NCBI GenBank assembly: GCA_000687975.1 | Contig: JIAB01000001.1 | Coordinates: 496,001-560,000 of the forward strand | Source of the DNA: Lachnospiraceae bacterium AC2031 | GTDB taxonomy: Bacteria; Bacillota; Clostridia; Lachnospirales; Lachnospiraceae | DNA: 64,000 bases | Reading direction: 5' to 3' | Shown: positions 16,923 to 25,342 of the stretch, piece after piece | Layout of the letters: each line of letters opens with the position of its first letter | Position numbering within the stretch: the first letter of the stretch is position 1 | The notes under the pieces: model-generated | Databases searched by the model: none | The model's input: the letters and a program-made list of their open reading frames with translations, nothing else | Told to the model about the DNA's origin: nothing | Position numbers and translations under genes: made by a program

Positions 16923-17280
16923 CTGATTCGCCTTTCATAATATCGTCTATCTTCTTAGACATCATAACACCGTACTCGATTGATCTATCGTGTACAAATG
17001 TTATCTCAGGTGTATATCTCATATTAAGTGACTCAGCAAGGCGCTTACGAACAAAGCCCTTAGCGCTGTTAAGACCATCAAGTGTAGACTTGCCAGCCTC
17101 TTCGTCGCCGAGTACTGAGATATAACATTTGCATTCTTTTAAGTCATTAGTAACGTCGCACTTAACCACAGAAACAAGAGAGCTCACTCTTGGATCCTTA
17201 ATCTCGAACTCAATTATATGACTTATAACGCGCTGCACGTCACTGTTAGTGCGTGCGCGCTTAGGATTATTTCCTCTCAT
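16912..17280 (-). CDS. rbfA: 30S ribosome-binding factor A
   Basis: 122 residues. KH-type fold needed for late 16S rRNA 5'-end maturation. N-terminal SDVQRVISHIIEFEIKDPRV is diagnostic, followed by the KCDVTNDLKECKCYISVLGD strand and the ITFVHDRSIEYG end. GGAGAATAG precedes ATG. Located between infB and nrnA. Confidence 0.93.
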   Translation of the reverse strand: MRGNNPKRARTNSDVQRVISHIIEFEIKDPRVSSLVSVVKCDVTNDLKECKCYISVLGDEEAGKSTLDGLNSAKGFVRKRLAESLNMRYTPEITFVHDRSIEYGVMMSKKIDDIMKGESDGE

Positions 17281-17294
17281 CTATTCTCCTCTCA

Positions 17295-17329
17295 ATGAGT
17301 CAATTTGGCTCAAAGCCGTTTTGACTCAT
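17295..17329. other. intercistronic hairpin between infB and rbfA
   Basis: Arms ATGAGTCAA (17295-17303) and TTGACTCAT (17321-17329) with an inner GGCT/AGCC stem. It abuts the infB stop and has no T-run, so a processing or stability element within the operon is more likely than a terminator. Confidence 0.5.
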
Positions 17330-20079
17330 TAATCACGTGGGATTTCTACCATCTTGTAAACTTCGATAGTGTCGTCCTCACGAACATCATTAAATGCTTC
17401 GAATACGATACCACACTCGTATCCAGCCTTTACTTCCTTAGCATCATCGTTGAAACGCTTAAGGGAAGCAATCTTACCTTCCCAGATCTGGTCGCCACCA
17501 CGAGAAATACGTGCAGATGCATTTCTCTCGATAGCACCATCCTCAACAAATGTACCAGCAATAGTTCCGATACCAGAAGCCTTGAATGTCTGACGAATAA
17601 CACCATGACCGATAACCTTCTCTTCGAAGATTGGATCAAGCATACCCTTCATAGCTGACTCAATATCATCGATAGCGTTGTAGATAACCTTGTAGAGACG
17701 GATATCAACCTTCTCAGTATCTGCAAGCTGCTTAGCAAGTGGCTCTGGACGAACATTAAATCCAATAATGATAGCTCCTGATGCACCTGCAAGGGTAACA
17801 TCAGACTCATTTATAGCACCAACACCGGAGTGTATACATTTGATAACGATTTCTTCATTAGAGAGCTTAAGAAGACTCTGCTTAAGGGCCTCAACAGAAC
17901 CCTGAACGTCAGCCTTGATAATAATGTTAAGCTCCTTAAGAGTACCCTCCTTCATCTGACTGAAGATATCATCAAGTGACATCTTAGCCTTAGTCTCAGC
18001 AATAAGGTTCTCCTTACCACGTGTGATAAATGCATCACTGATATTACGTGCTTCCTTCTCAGTATCTGTAGCAATGAAGATCTCACCTGTGTTAGGAACG
18101 GTTGAAAGACCGATTACCTCAACAGGCATAGAAGGTGTTGCCTCCTTAAGTGTCTTCTGCTTATCATCTGTCATAGCTCTTACACGACCGTGTGACTCAC
18201 CGATTGCGATGAAGTCTCCAACCTTAAGAGTTCCCTTCTGGACAAGAAGTGTTGCAACAGATCCACGACCCTTATCAAGCTTAGCCTCGATAACGATACC
18301 ACGAGCCTTACGCTTTGGATTAGCCTTAAGCTCAAGAATATCACTTGTAAGAAGGATCATTTCAAGCAGGTTATCAATACCCTCATGTGTATGAGCCGAA
18401 ACAGGTGCGAATACTGTGCTTCCGCCCCAGTCCTCAGCAATAAGACCATACTCTGTAAGCTCCTGCTTAACTCTCTCTATATTTGCACTTGGCTTATCTA
18501 TCTTGTTAACTGCAACGATGATCTCAATACCTGCAGCCTTTGCATGGTTGATAGCCTCGATTGTCTGTGGCATAACACCATCATCAGCAGCAACTACAAG
18601 GATTGCAATATCTGTAGCCATGGCACCACGAAGACGCATAGCTGTAAACGCCTCATGTCCAGGAGTATCGAGAAATGTTATCTTACGTCCATTTATTTCG
18701 ACGGTGTAAGCACCGATGTGCTGTGTGATACCACCAGCCTCACCAGTTGTAACGCTTGTCTTACGGATAGCGTCAAGAAGTGATGTCTTACCGTGATCTA
18801 CGTGACCCATTACGCAGACTACTGGAGGTCTTGTTACAAGTGAATCCTCAGGATCCTCAATATCCTTAAGAGCCTCCTCAACGATATCAACCTTAACTTC
18901 CTGCTCACATATAATATTATATTCAAGAGCGATCAGTTCGGCCTCTTCATATGTAATATCAGAGTTTACTGTATACATCTTTCCTTCAAGGAAAAGCTTC
19001 TTAATAAGCTGATTAACTGGCTGCTTGATTTTTGAAGCAAACTCGCCAAGGGTAAGAACCTCTGGAAGTGTAACAGTCTTGATAACCTCCTCTTCCTTCT
19101 TCTCCTGCTTCTTAGCTGGCTTCTTTCTTCTCTCGCCTGTCTCCATATCATCAACGTTACGGAAGTCCTTCTTAGAACGCTTATCCTCACGTCTTGAATT
19201 ACGGCTTTCTCTATTCTCTCTACGAGCTTCTTTCTCTTTATCTTTGGACTTATCGCCCTTTCTTCCTGAAGATTTCTTAGAGTCTGAAGGTGTTTCTGCA
19301 GCTTCTGTCTTTCCTGACTTTGGAGCCTTAGACTTCTTATCAAACTTATCAGAATCTCCCTTATTATTTCTATCGTTCTTTTCGAACTTTTCAGACTTAG
19401 CAGGTCTATCTGACTTAGGTGCCTTATCAGCAGGCTTAGCATCATTAGTTTCCTTCTTAGCCTCAGCCTTTTCCTCTGTCTTCTCTACTTCTTTAGTCTC
19501 TGGTTCAGCAGCAGATGTCTCAACTGCCCCTTTAACCTCTGCAACAGTCTTTACTTCTTCGACCTTCTCTTCTACCTTAACTTCTTCTGTCTTTGCAGGT
19601 TCAGTCTTAGCTGGTTCTACAGTCTCCTCTGGCTTAGCAGCCTTCTTCGCAGCTTCTGCTGCTGCATTTTCTGCTGCTGCCATCTTTCTCTTATATGCAG
19701 CAAGAGCAGCTGGTCCTTTCTTCATTGCCTCTTTCTCTTCTGCAGATACTCTAGGCTTAAGTGGAGTAACTCTCTTTGCAGCTGGCTTAGATGCTGACTT
19801 AGTAGAAGTCTTTTCCTTGGTAGCTTCAGTCTTTGGAGCTGCCTTCTTTGCTGGCTTCTTTGCTGGTGCTGCAGCAGCCTTAGTCTCTGACTTTTTAGCT
19901 GGAGCTGGAGCTTTCTCACCAGTGATCATCATCTTAGCATAAGCCATAAGTGTATCATCTATATCTGAGGCCATAGTGAGACCGTCTTTTTTCTTGGATA
20001 GAACTCTAACTACTTCGCTAGGTGGAACCTGTCTGCCCGCTTCTTTAGTTAATTCTTTCGCAAATAGTAATATTTTCAT
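17329..20079 (-). CDS. infB: translation initiation factor IF-2
   Basis: 916 residues, long for the family because of a roughly 330-residue low-complexity N-terminus rich in Ala/Lys/Glu ([13 protein letters not shown] type). IF-2 N domain, then G domain with G1 GHVDHGKTS (about 425-433), G3 DTPGHEAF and G4 NKID, followed by domains II, III and the C-terminal fMet-tRNA binding domain. Delivers initiator tRNA to the 30S subunit. Overlaps the upstream rnpM-ylxQ gene by four bases (ATGA). Confidence 0.96.
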   Translation of the reverse strand: MKILLFAKELTKEAGRQVPPSEVVRVLSKKKDGLTMASDIDDTLMAYAKMMITGEKAPAPAKKSETKAAAAPAKKPAKKAAPKTEATKEKTSTKSASKPAAKRVTPLKPRVSAEEKEAMKKGPAALAAYKRKMAAAENAAAEAAKKAAKPEETVEPAKTEPAKTEEVKVEEKVEEVKTVAEVKGAVETSAAEPETKEVEKTEEKAEAKKETNDAKPADKAPKSDRPAKSEKFEKNDRNNKGDSDKFDKKSKAPKSGKTEAAETPSDSKKSSGRKGDKSKDKEKEARRENRESRNSRREDKRSKKDFRNVDDMETGERRKKPAKKQEKKEEEVIKTVTLPEVLTLGEFASKIKQPVNQLIKKLFLEGKMYTVNSDITYEEAELIALEYNIICEQEVKVDIVEEALKDIEDPEDSLVTRPPVVCVMGHVDHGKTSLLDAIRKTSVTTGEAGGITQHIGAYTVEINGRKITFLDTPGHEAFTAMRLRGAMATDIAILVVAADDGVMPQTIEAINHAKAAGIEIIVAVNKIDKPSANIERVKQELTEYGLIAEDWGGSTVFAPVSAHTHEGIDNLLEMILLTSDILELKANPKRKARGIVIEAKLDKGRGSVATLLVQKGTLKVGDFIAIGESHGRVRAMTDDKQKTLKEATPSMPVEVIGLSTVPNTGEIFIATDTEKEARNISDAFITRGKENLIAETKAKMSLDDIFSQMKEGTLKELNIIIKADVQGSVEALKQSLLKLSNEEIVIKCIHSGVGAINESDVTLAGASGAIIIGFNVRPEPLAKQLADTEKVDIRLYKVIYNAIDDIESAMKGMLDPIFEEKVIGHGVIRQTFKASGIGTIAGTFVEDGAIERNASARISRGGDQIWEGKIASLKRFNDDAKEVKAGYECGIVFEAFNDVREDDTIEVYKMVEIPRD

Positions 20080-20639
20080 TCATTACCTCCAAATCTTATT
20101 CTGAACTGAGTACCAAAATCCTCTTGTTTTACTGCAATGACTGATCGTTCAGCCTTTCCGATAAGCTGTCCCAGGTTTTCCTTTTCACCATATATGACAT
20201 AAGGAACCTGATAAAAAGAACACTTATCCTCGAACTTCTTCCTTGTATTATCTGAAGCATCCCCGGCTATGATCACAAAGAACGCTTCACCTGACTTGAT
20301 TGCCTCTTCGCACTGATATTCTCCAGCCGCTATAGCACCGGCTTTCATCGCTATTGGAAGCAGACTCAGCTTATACTTACCAGCCTCCTCCATGCAAAGG
20401 GCATGAACTTCTTCATCGATCAAACCATCACTAAGTGCTTTATCAATACACATTTCATTTTTACATATATAAGCTCCACGACCATGCTGCTTGCCGCTGT
20501 CATCCTTAACCACTGAATCTATCTCAGTATTACGACCTGATATGACAATCCGAGTCATATCAGACTTAGGCTTCTCAACCTCACAGCAAACACATTTTCT
20601 CATGGGCTTGCGACCAACATTCTTCTTTTTAGTACTCAA
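20076..20639 (-). CDS. YlxR (RnpM)-YlxQ (L7Ae-like) fusion protein
   Basis: 187 residues. First 90: YlxR/DUF448 fold with PMRKCVCCEVEKPKSDMTRI and GRGAYICKNEMCI (RnpM binds RNase P RNA in B. subtilis). Last 95: L7Ae/YlxQ RNA-binding fold (GAIAAGEYQCEEAIKSGEA, IIAGDASDNTRKKFEDKC). In Bacillus these are two separate adjacent genes between nusA and infB; here one frame carries both with no stop between. Position between nusA and infB confirms identity. Confidence 0.85.
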   Translation of the reverse strand: MSTKKKNVGRKPMRKCVCCEVEKPKSDMTRIVISGRNTEIDSVVKDDSGKQHGRGAYICKNEMCIDKALSDGLIDEEVHALCMEEAGKYKLSLLPIAMKAGAIAAGEYQCEEAIKSGEAFFVIIAGDASDNTRKKFEDKCSFYQVPYVIYGEKENLGQLIGKAERSVIAVKQEDFGTQFRIRFGGNE

Positions 20640-20651
20640 GCTATCTCCTTT

Positions 20652-21842
20652 TTATTCCTCGTCAGTAGACTCCTCAGATGGTGTGTCTTCTTCTGATGCA
20701 GCAGCCTCTGCCTCTGCCTCTTCAATAGCAGCAGCAACATCCTCATCAGTTACAGCTGTTACTTCATCCTCATCAAACTCATCATATTCTTCGAAATCAT
20801 CCTCTTCAGCATCTGCCTGGCTCTGACTCTTGATATCAATCTTGAAGTTAGTAAGCTTTGCAGCAAGACGAGCATTCTGTCCTTCCTTACCGATAGCAAG
20901 TGAAAGCTTGTCATCTGGAACAACAACTCTTGCAAAACCTGCTTCCTCATCAACCTCAACAGATACAACTGGAGCTGGACGAAGTGCATTCTCGATAAAT
21001 ACTGCTGGATCCTCATCCCATTCGATGATATCAATCTTCTCATCAGCAAGATCAGCTAAGATATTATTGATACGGATACTGTTAAGACCTACGCAAGCTC
21101 CTACAGCATCAACATCAGGATCGTTAGACCATACAGCAAGCTTAGAACGAGAACCTGCCTCACGAGCAATGTTCATAATCTCAACTGTTCCATCCTCAAT
21201 CTCAGAAACCTCACGCTCGAAAAGCTTCTTAACATAGTTAGGATGTGTTCTGGAAGTAATGATTCTAAAGCCGCCCTTCTCGTTAAGCTTTACAGATACA
21301 ATATAAAGCTTGATTCTATCACCAGGATTGTATCTCTCACCTGGGATCATCTCTCTTGAGTTAAGCATTGTCTCTGTCTTCTCATCAAGAGTGATGTTAA
21401 GATTATATCCAGAGCGTCTCTGAACAATACCTGTAATGATTGTATTCTCCTTCTCTTTGAAGTAATCATATACAGCCTTTCTTTCATTCTCTTTAAGATT
21501 CTGGAGGATGATACCTCTTGCCTTCTGAGCAGCGATACGACCAAAATCAAGAGTCTTGATCTCACACTCAACAAAATCATTGATTTCGCAGTCTGGATCA
21601 ATGTGCTTAGCATCCTCAATAAGGATATCTGTATTAGGATCGTTAATCTCATCTACTACCTGCTTTGGTGCTGTAACTGAAATCTCTCCTGATTCAGGAT
21701 CCATAACTACCTTAACAGCATCCTTTCCGAAATCCTTCTCGCAGGCTGATATAATAGCCTTCTCGATAGACTCAATCATTATCTCCTTTGAGATGCCCTT
21801 TTCTTTTTCCAGCTTGTTTAAAGCCTCAATTATCTCTGTCAT
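20652..21842 (-). CDS. nusA: transcription elongation/termination factor NusA
   Basis: 396 residues: N-terminal RNA polymerase-binding domain, S1 domain (about 135-200), KH1 and KH2 (RTHPNYVKKLFEREV, GKEGQNARLAAKLT) and a very acidic C-terminal tail of about 45 residues (EEDDFEEYDEFDEDEV). GGGAGG ribosome site. Part of rimP-nusA-rnpM/ylxQ-infB-rbfA operon. NusA may feed back on the leader hairpin upstream of rimP. Confidence 0.96.
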   Translation of the reverse strand: MTEIIEALNKLEKEKGISKEIMIESIEKAIISACEKDFGKDAVKVVMDPESGEISVTAPKQVVDEINDPNTDILIEDAKHIDPDCEINDFVECEIKTLDFGRIAAQKARGIILQNLKENERKAVYDYFKEKENTIITGIVQRRSGYNLNITLDEKTETMLNSREMIPGERYNPGDRIKLYIVSVKLNEKGGFRIITSRTHPNYVKKLFEREVSEIEDGTVEIMNIAREAGSRSKLAVWSNDPDVDAVGACVGLNSIRINNILADLADEKIDIIEWDEDPAVFIENALRPAPVVSVEVDEEAGFARVVVPDDKLSLAIGKEGQNARLAAKLTNFKIDIKSQSQADAEEDDFEEYDEFDEDEVTAVTDEDVAAAIEEAEAEAAASEEDTPSEESTDEE

Positions 21843-21854
21843 TTCATCCTCCCT

Positions 21855-22316
21855 TTAATCTTCATATTCAAGTCTTGCGCTTGATATATTATTTCTATTT
21901 AAAACTACCTCTGCACCATCAATATCGAGCTTCAGTAATTCAGTATCAACTTCCTTTAAGCGACCTACAAACTCTTTAGCACCGTTCTCTGCTTTATATA
22001 ACTTAACAAGAACAAGCTTTCCAATACTACGTTCATAGTCCTTATCTTTCTTTAACTTTCTTGTGAGTCCAGGTGAACTTACTTCTAATATGTAAGCTTC
22101 TTCAATAAAGTCCTCGGCATCCAACTTCGCTTCAAGAGCTCTGCTTATGGTGACACAGTCATCAATCATTATGCCGCCTTCCTTATCAGCGTAAACTCTA
22201 AGGTAATAGTCGGAACCTTCCTTAACATACTCAACATCCCATAGCTCATATCCGCCGCTGTCGATAATGTCTTTTACCAGTTCCTCAGTCCTCTTCTCAA
22301 TATCCTGTTTTTTCAT
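21855..22316 (-). CDS. rimP: ribosome maturation factor RimP
   Basis: 153 residues. Assists 30S assembly. N-terminal alpha/beta domain (LWDVEYVKEGSDYYLRVY) and motif DDCVTISRALEAKLD, then a small SH3-like C-terminal domain. ATG at 22316 has ACAGGAGAAAGA directly upstream; the TTG seven codons earlier precedes it and is rejected. First gene of the nusA/infB operon. Confidence 0.92.
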   Translation of the reverse strand: MKKQDIEKRTEELVKDIIDSGGYELWDVEYVKEGSDYYLRVYADKEGGIMIDDCVTISRALEAKLDAEDFIEEAYILEVSSPGLTRKLKKDKDYERSIGKLVLVKLYKAENGAKEFVGRLKEVDTELLKLDIDGAEVVLNRNNISSARLEYED

Positions 22317-22351
22317 TCTTTCTCCTGTCTTATCCAAAAATAAAACGAAAA

Positions 22352-22374
22352 GTGGATTCGGAACCCGAACCCAC
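22352..22374 (-). terminator. leader hairpin (attenuator candidate) of the rimP-nusA operon
   Basis: On the minus strand GTGGGTTCGG-GTT-CCGAATCCAC is followed by TTTTCGTTTTATTTTT, an intrinsic terminator inside the leader between the promoter (22403-22431) and the rimP start. Attenuation, possibly NusA-dependent, is inferred. Confidence 0.65.
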
Positions 22375-22402
22375 TCTAGTAAGTAATATTAAGTTCTAAA
22401 TG

Positions 22403-22431
22403 ATAATAACAAAAAAGTGCTTGAAAATCAA
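22403..22431 (-). promoter_or_regulatory. promoter of the rimP operon, -35 inside the tsf terminator
   Basis: Minus strand -35 TTGATT (22426-22431), 17-base spacer, -10 TATTAT (22403-22408). The -35 forms the top of the tsf terminator hairpin. Confidence 0.6.
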
Positions 22432-22440
22432 GCACTTTTT
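22412..22440 (-). terminator. intrinsic terminator after tsf
   Basis: AAAAAGTGCTTGA-AAA-TCAAGCACTTTTT, 13-bp perfect stem flanked by A/T runs, 46 bases after the tsf stop. Confidence 0.9.
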
Positions 22441-22486
22441 ATATTATAGCTTATGAATTCATTAATCAATCAGATTAAAAAACTGA

Positions 22487-23626
22487 TTAAGCATTCATCT
22501 GAGCAGCAACCTCTGCTGCGAAGTCTTCATTCTTCTTCTCAAGACCTTCACCTGTCTCGAAACGAACGAAGCTCTTGATACCGAAGTTGCAACCGTTATC
22601 CTTAGCAACCTGTGCTACATACTGTGCAACTGACTCCTTGTTCTCAGCCTTTACATATGTCTGATCTACAAGGCAGATCTCCTTAAGGTGCTTTGAGAAA
22701 CGTCCTTCTACAAGACCAGCGAAGATCTTGTTCTCAAGATACTCATCCTTGTGTGCTGAAGCAAGGTCTCTAAGAACCTGTACAGCCTGATCTGAAAGGA
22801 AGTTGAAAAGGAAGTTGAGGTTACCCTCTGCCTTCTTCTCCTGGAAGATTGCGATATCAGCATCATCCCAACCCTTGTTACTGTCTTCTGCATATGCAGC
22901 AACCTTGTTAGCAATTGCCTCATCAAATAATGCATTAAGGAGTGGCTTTGGAAGTGAAGCAGGATCAGCAAGTGAGCTATCAATGATGATATCCTTCTCC
23001 TTCTTAAGCTGATCAGCTGAAATCTCATCTCTCTTTACATATGAAGGATTCATAGCTGCGATCTGCATAGCAATGTTCTTCATAGCTTCCTTAACTGAAT
23101 CATTTGCATTATCACACTCAGCGTTTACAAGAACACCGATCTTTCCACCCATGTGGATATAAGATACAACAACATCGCCTGTTGTCTTCGCAAAACGACG
23201 GATTGTAAGGTTCTCACCAATAGTTGCGATCATTGACTTATGATAATCTTCAACTGTAGCTGAACCATCGATAGCTGATGTAGAAGCAAGGAATGCAGCC
23301 ATATCTGCATAATTTCCAGAATTGATCTGTGTTGCAAGACCATTTACATATGTCTGGAACTTCTCATTCTTTGCTACGAAGTCTGTCTCTGAGTTTACTT
23401 CGATAATTGTTGCTGTTTTATCATCATCTGAAACAACAGTTGCAACGATACCTTCAGCTGCAATTCTACCAGCCTTCTTCTCAGCTGTTGCAAGACCCTT
23501 CTTACGAAGGAAATCTACTGCTGCATCGAAATCGCCGTCTGTCTCTGTAAGAGCTTTCTTACAGTCCATCATACCAGCGCCTGTCATTTCTCTAAGTTTC
23601 TTTACGTCTGCTGCTGTAATAGCCAT
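22487..23626 (-). CDS. tsf: elongation factor Ts with a C-terminal-domain insertion
   Basis: 379 residues; relatives I recall are about 295-315. Nucleotide exchange factor for EF-Tu. N-terminal UBA-like domain (VKKLREMTGAGMMDCKKAL), core TDFVAKNEKF and HMGGKIGVLV are normal. Between KKEKDIIIDS (about residue 217) and IFAGLVEGRFSKHLKEICLVDQ (about 305) there is an extra segment of about 70 residues, helical and rich in Asn/Phe/Asp, where others have a short loop. The end (VRFETGEGLEKKNEDFAAEV) is normal, so the frame is intact. Follows rpsB by 59 bases. Confidence 0.93.
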   Translation of the reverse strand: MAITAADVKKLREMTGAGMMDCKKALTETDGDFDAAVDFLRKKGLATAEKKAGRIAAEGIVATVVSDDDKTATIIEVNSETDFVAKNEKFQTYVNGLATQINSGNYADMAAFLASTSAIDGSATVEDYHKSMIATIGENLTIRRFAKTTGDVVVSYIHMGGKIGVLVNAECDNANDSVKEAMKNIAMQIAAMNPSYVKRDEISADQLKKEKDIIIDSSLADPASLPKPLLNALFDEAIANKVAAYAEDSNKGWDDADIAIFQEKKAEGNLNFLFNFLSDQAVQVLRDLASAHKDEYLENKIFAGLVEGRFSKHLKEICLVDQTYVKAENKESVAQYVAQVAKDNGCNFGIKSFVRFETGEGLEKKNEDFAAEVAAQMNA

Positions 23627-23685
23627 TTGTTTATCCTCCTATATTAAACTTTATAATAATTCTTCGTTAAATGCTCAGGAATAAA

Positions 23686-24441
23686 TTACTCAGCATCCTC
23701 TGCTACTTCTTCTACTGCCTCTTCAGCTGTCTCAGCTGCTTCATCCTCAGTAGCTGTGTAGCCCTCATTTGCCTCGATAACTGCATCTGCAAGCTTAGCT
23801 ACGATAAGCTTTACTGCACGGATAGCGTCATCATTACCTGGGATAACGAAATCAAGATCATCTGGATCACAGTTTGTATCAGCGATACCAATAAGAGGAA
23901 TGCCAAGTGCATGTGCCTCCTGTACACAGATCTTTTCCTTGTGAGGATCAACAACGAAAATGATATCAGGAAGTCTCTTCATACCTTCGATACCACCAAG
24001 GTTCTTCTGGAGCTTCTCCATCTGCTTCTTGATGTTAACAACTTCCTTCTTAGGAAGAACGTCGAATGTACCATCCTCTTCCATCTTCTTATACTTCTTA
24101 AGTGTCTCAATTCTTGACTGAATTGTCTTGAAGTTTGTAAGCATTCCACCAAGCCATCTCTGGTTAACGAAATACATACCACATCTCTCAGCCTCTGACT
24201 GGATTGAGTCCTGTGCCTGCTTCTTTGTACCTACGAAAAGAACTGTTCCACCGTTAGAAACTGTATCAAATACAGCCTTGTAAGCCTCATCCATCTTTCC
24301 AACTGTCTTCTGAAGATCGATGATGTGGATACCATTTCTCTCTGTGTAGATGAACTCATCCATCTTAGGGTTCCATCTTCTAGTCTGGTGACCAAAGTGA
24401 ACACCTGCCTCGAGTAACTGCTTCATTGAAATTACGCTCAT
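23686..24441 (-). CDS. rpsB: 30S ribosomal protein S2
   Basis: 251 residues. Typical [21 protein letters not shown] start, [12 protein letters not shown], and [24 protein letters not shown] near residue 190-210, with an acidic Ala/Glu tail. AGGAGGTGCAAT precedes ATG. Forms an operon with tsf and is preceded by a structured leader and a promoter. Confidence 0.97.
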   Translation of the reverse strand: MSVISMKQLLEAGVHFGHQTRRWNPKMDEFIYTERNGIHIIDLQKTVGKMDEAYKAVFDTVSNGGTVLFVGTKKQAQDSIQSEAERCGMYFVNQRWLGGMLTNFKTIQSRIETLKKYKKMEEDGTFDVLPKKEVVNIKKQMEKLQKNLGGIEGMKRLPDIIFVVDPHKEKICVQEAHALGIPLIGIADTNCDPDDLDFVIPGNDDAIRAVKLIVAKLADAVIEANEGYTATEDEAAETAEEAVEEVAEDAE

Positions 24442-24466
24442 ATTGCACCTCCTGGTTTATTCTTCT

Positions 24467-24553
24467 GTGGACTTCCTTTTAAACATGTAAACCGCCATAA
24501 ATGGTATCTTTGCCATTTACTGAGCCAGCGGCACCGAACTGTTTAAATCCACA
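24467..24553 (-). ncRNA. structured 5' leader of rpsB
   Basis: In the rpsB leader, minus strand GTGGATTTAAAC pairs with GTTTAAAAGGAAGTCCAC (bulged) closing a multi-branch structure; inside, AAATGG pairs with CCATTT. A long-range closing stem plus inner stems is what autoregulatory r-protein leaders look like. S2 feedback is inferred; I cannot match it to a named Rfam family. Confidence 0.45.
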
Positions 24554-24587
24554 TGTTTATTTTTCACGGCCTAGAGCCGCAAAAGGT

Positions 24588-24616
24588 ATACTAACATAAA
24601 AAAACCCCTTATGCAA
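24588..24616 (-). promoter_or_regulatory. promoter of rpsB-tsf, -35 inside the preceding terminator
   Basis: Minus strand -35 TTGCAT (24611-24616) in the loop of the hairpin at 24599-24626, 17-base spacer, -10 TAGTAT (24588-24593). Leaves a leader of about 140 bases. Confidence 0.5.
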
Positions 24617-24626
24617 GGGGTTTTTT
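24599..24626 (-). terminator. bidirectional terminator after gene 24635
   Basis: AAAAAACCCCTT-ATGC-AAGGGGTTTTTT: symmetrical stem with A/T runs on both sides, eight bases after the stop of the upstream gene. Confidence 0.9.
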
Positions 24627-24634
24627 AACTCATT

Positions 24635-25300
24635 TTACTGGCCCTGTGTCATGATTGTCTTAGCAATCTCTTCATTAGATGCGCCACTCTTTATTTCGAA
24701 CTCTCCAATATGGAGTTTTGAATCATAACCTTTCTGAATAAGCCATGTATTATATTCTGTAGCTGACTTTACAAGACCTGCGTCTTCAAGAAGCTGAGAT
24801 ACTGACTCAGAAGTCATACCTGATGTAACAGTGATCTTTACTGTACCAGACTTCTTTGTATCCTTCTTCTCTTCCTCTGTAGTCTTTTCTTCTGTGGTCT
24901 TTTCCTCAGTTGTCTTTTCTTCTGTAGTCTTCTCTTCAGTGGTTGCTTCAGTTGTAGCCTCGGTTGTAGCTTCAGTGGTTGCTTCCGTCGTAGCTTCTGT
25001 TGTGGCCTCTGTGGTCGCCTCCGTCGTAGCTTCTGTTGTAGACTCTGTAGTTTCTTCCTCAGATGCCTCAGCTACAGTTGCTTCATTTGCTGTTGCATCA
25101 GCCGTTGTAGCTTCTGTAGTAGTTGCATCAACCACTGTTGCTTCTTCAGTTTCAGGTTCAGCCTCAGTACTCTCCACCTTAACAGAATTATTATCTGCTG
25201 TATCTGTATTATTTGGAATAGTTACAAATGCAGCATATGATATACCGGCGCCAAGTATCATTCCGATACCTATTCCACGTAATAAGTATTTTTTATTCAT
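24635..25300 (-). CDS. membrane-anchored stalk protein with MltG/YceG-type N-domain
   Basis: 221 residues: N-terminal transmembrane helix (about 7-28, LRGIGIGMILGAGISYAAF), a Thr/Glu/Ala-rich extracytoplasmic stalk (about 40-145) with nine TTEA units and four EKTTE units, and a C-terminal domain (about 152-221: VKITVTSGMTSESVSQLLEDAG ... LHIGEFEIKSGASNEEIAKT, given in two parts). That domain resembles the LysM-like first domain of the MltG/YceG murein transglycosylase, but the catalytic domain is absent. A cell-wall binding or regulatory role is inferred. AAGGAG ribosome site; precedes rpsB. Confidence 0.6.
   Translation of the reverse strand: MNKKYLLRGIGIGMILGAGISYAAFVTIPNNTDTADNNSVKVESTEAEPETEEATVVDATTTEATTADATANEATVAEASEEETTESTTEATTEATTEATTEATTEATTEATTEATTEATTEEKTTEEKTTEEKTTEEKTTEEEKKDTKKSGTVKITVTSGMTSESVSQLLEDAGLVKSATEYNTWLIQKGYDSKLHIGEFEIKSGASNEEIAKTIMTQGQ
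24875..25051. repeat. 12- and 15-bp coding tandem repeats
   Basis: Degenerate 12-bp units encoding TTEA (about nine) followed by 15-bp units encoding EKTTE (four) inside the stalk protein gene. Copy number is likely to vary between strains by slippage. Confidence 0.8.
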
Positions 25301-25342
25301 AATCTGTATTAACTCCTTAATTCTAGATTCTTAGTATCAATC

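Noticed and set aside
19025-19942. Long plus-strand ORF opposite infB
   Set aside because: Product is a Ser/Phe/Leu-rich low-complexity reverse reading of the IF-2 Ala/Lys/Glu tail; no ribosome site.
24831-25334. Val/Ser repeat ORF on the plus strand
   Set aside because: Mirror reading of the TTEA repeats of the stalk protein.
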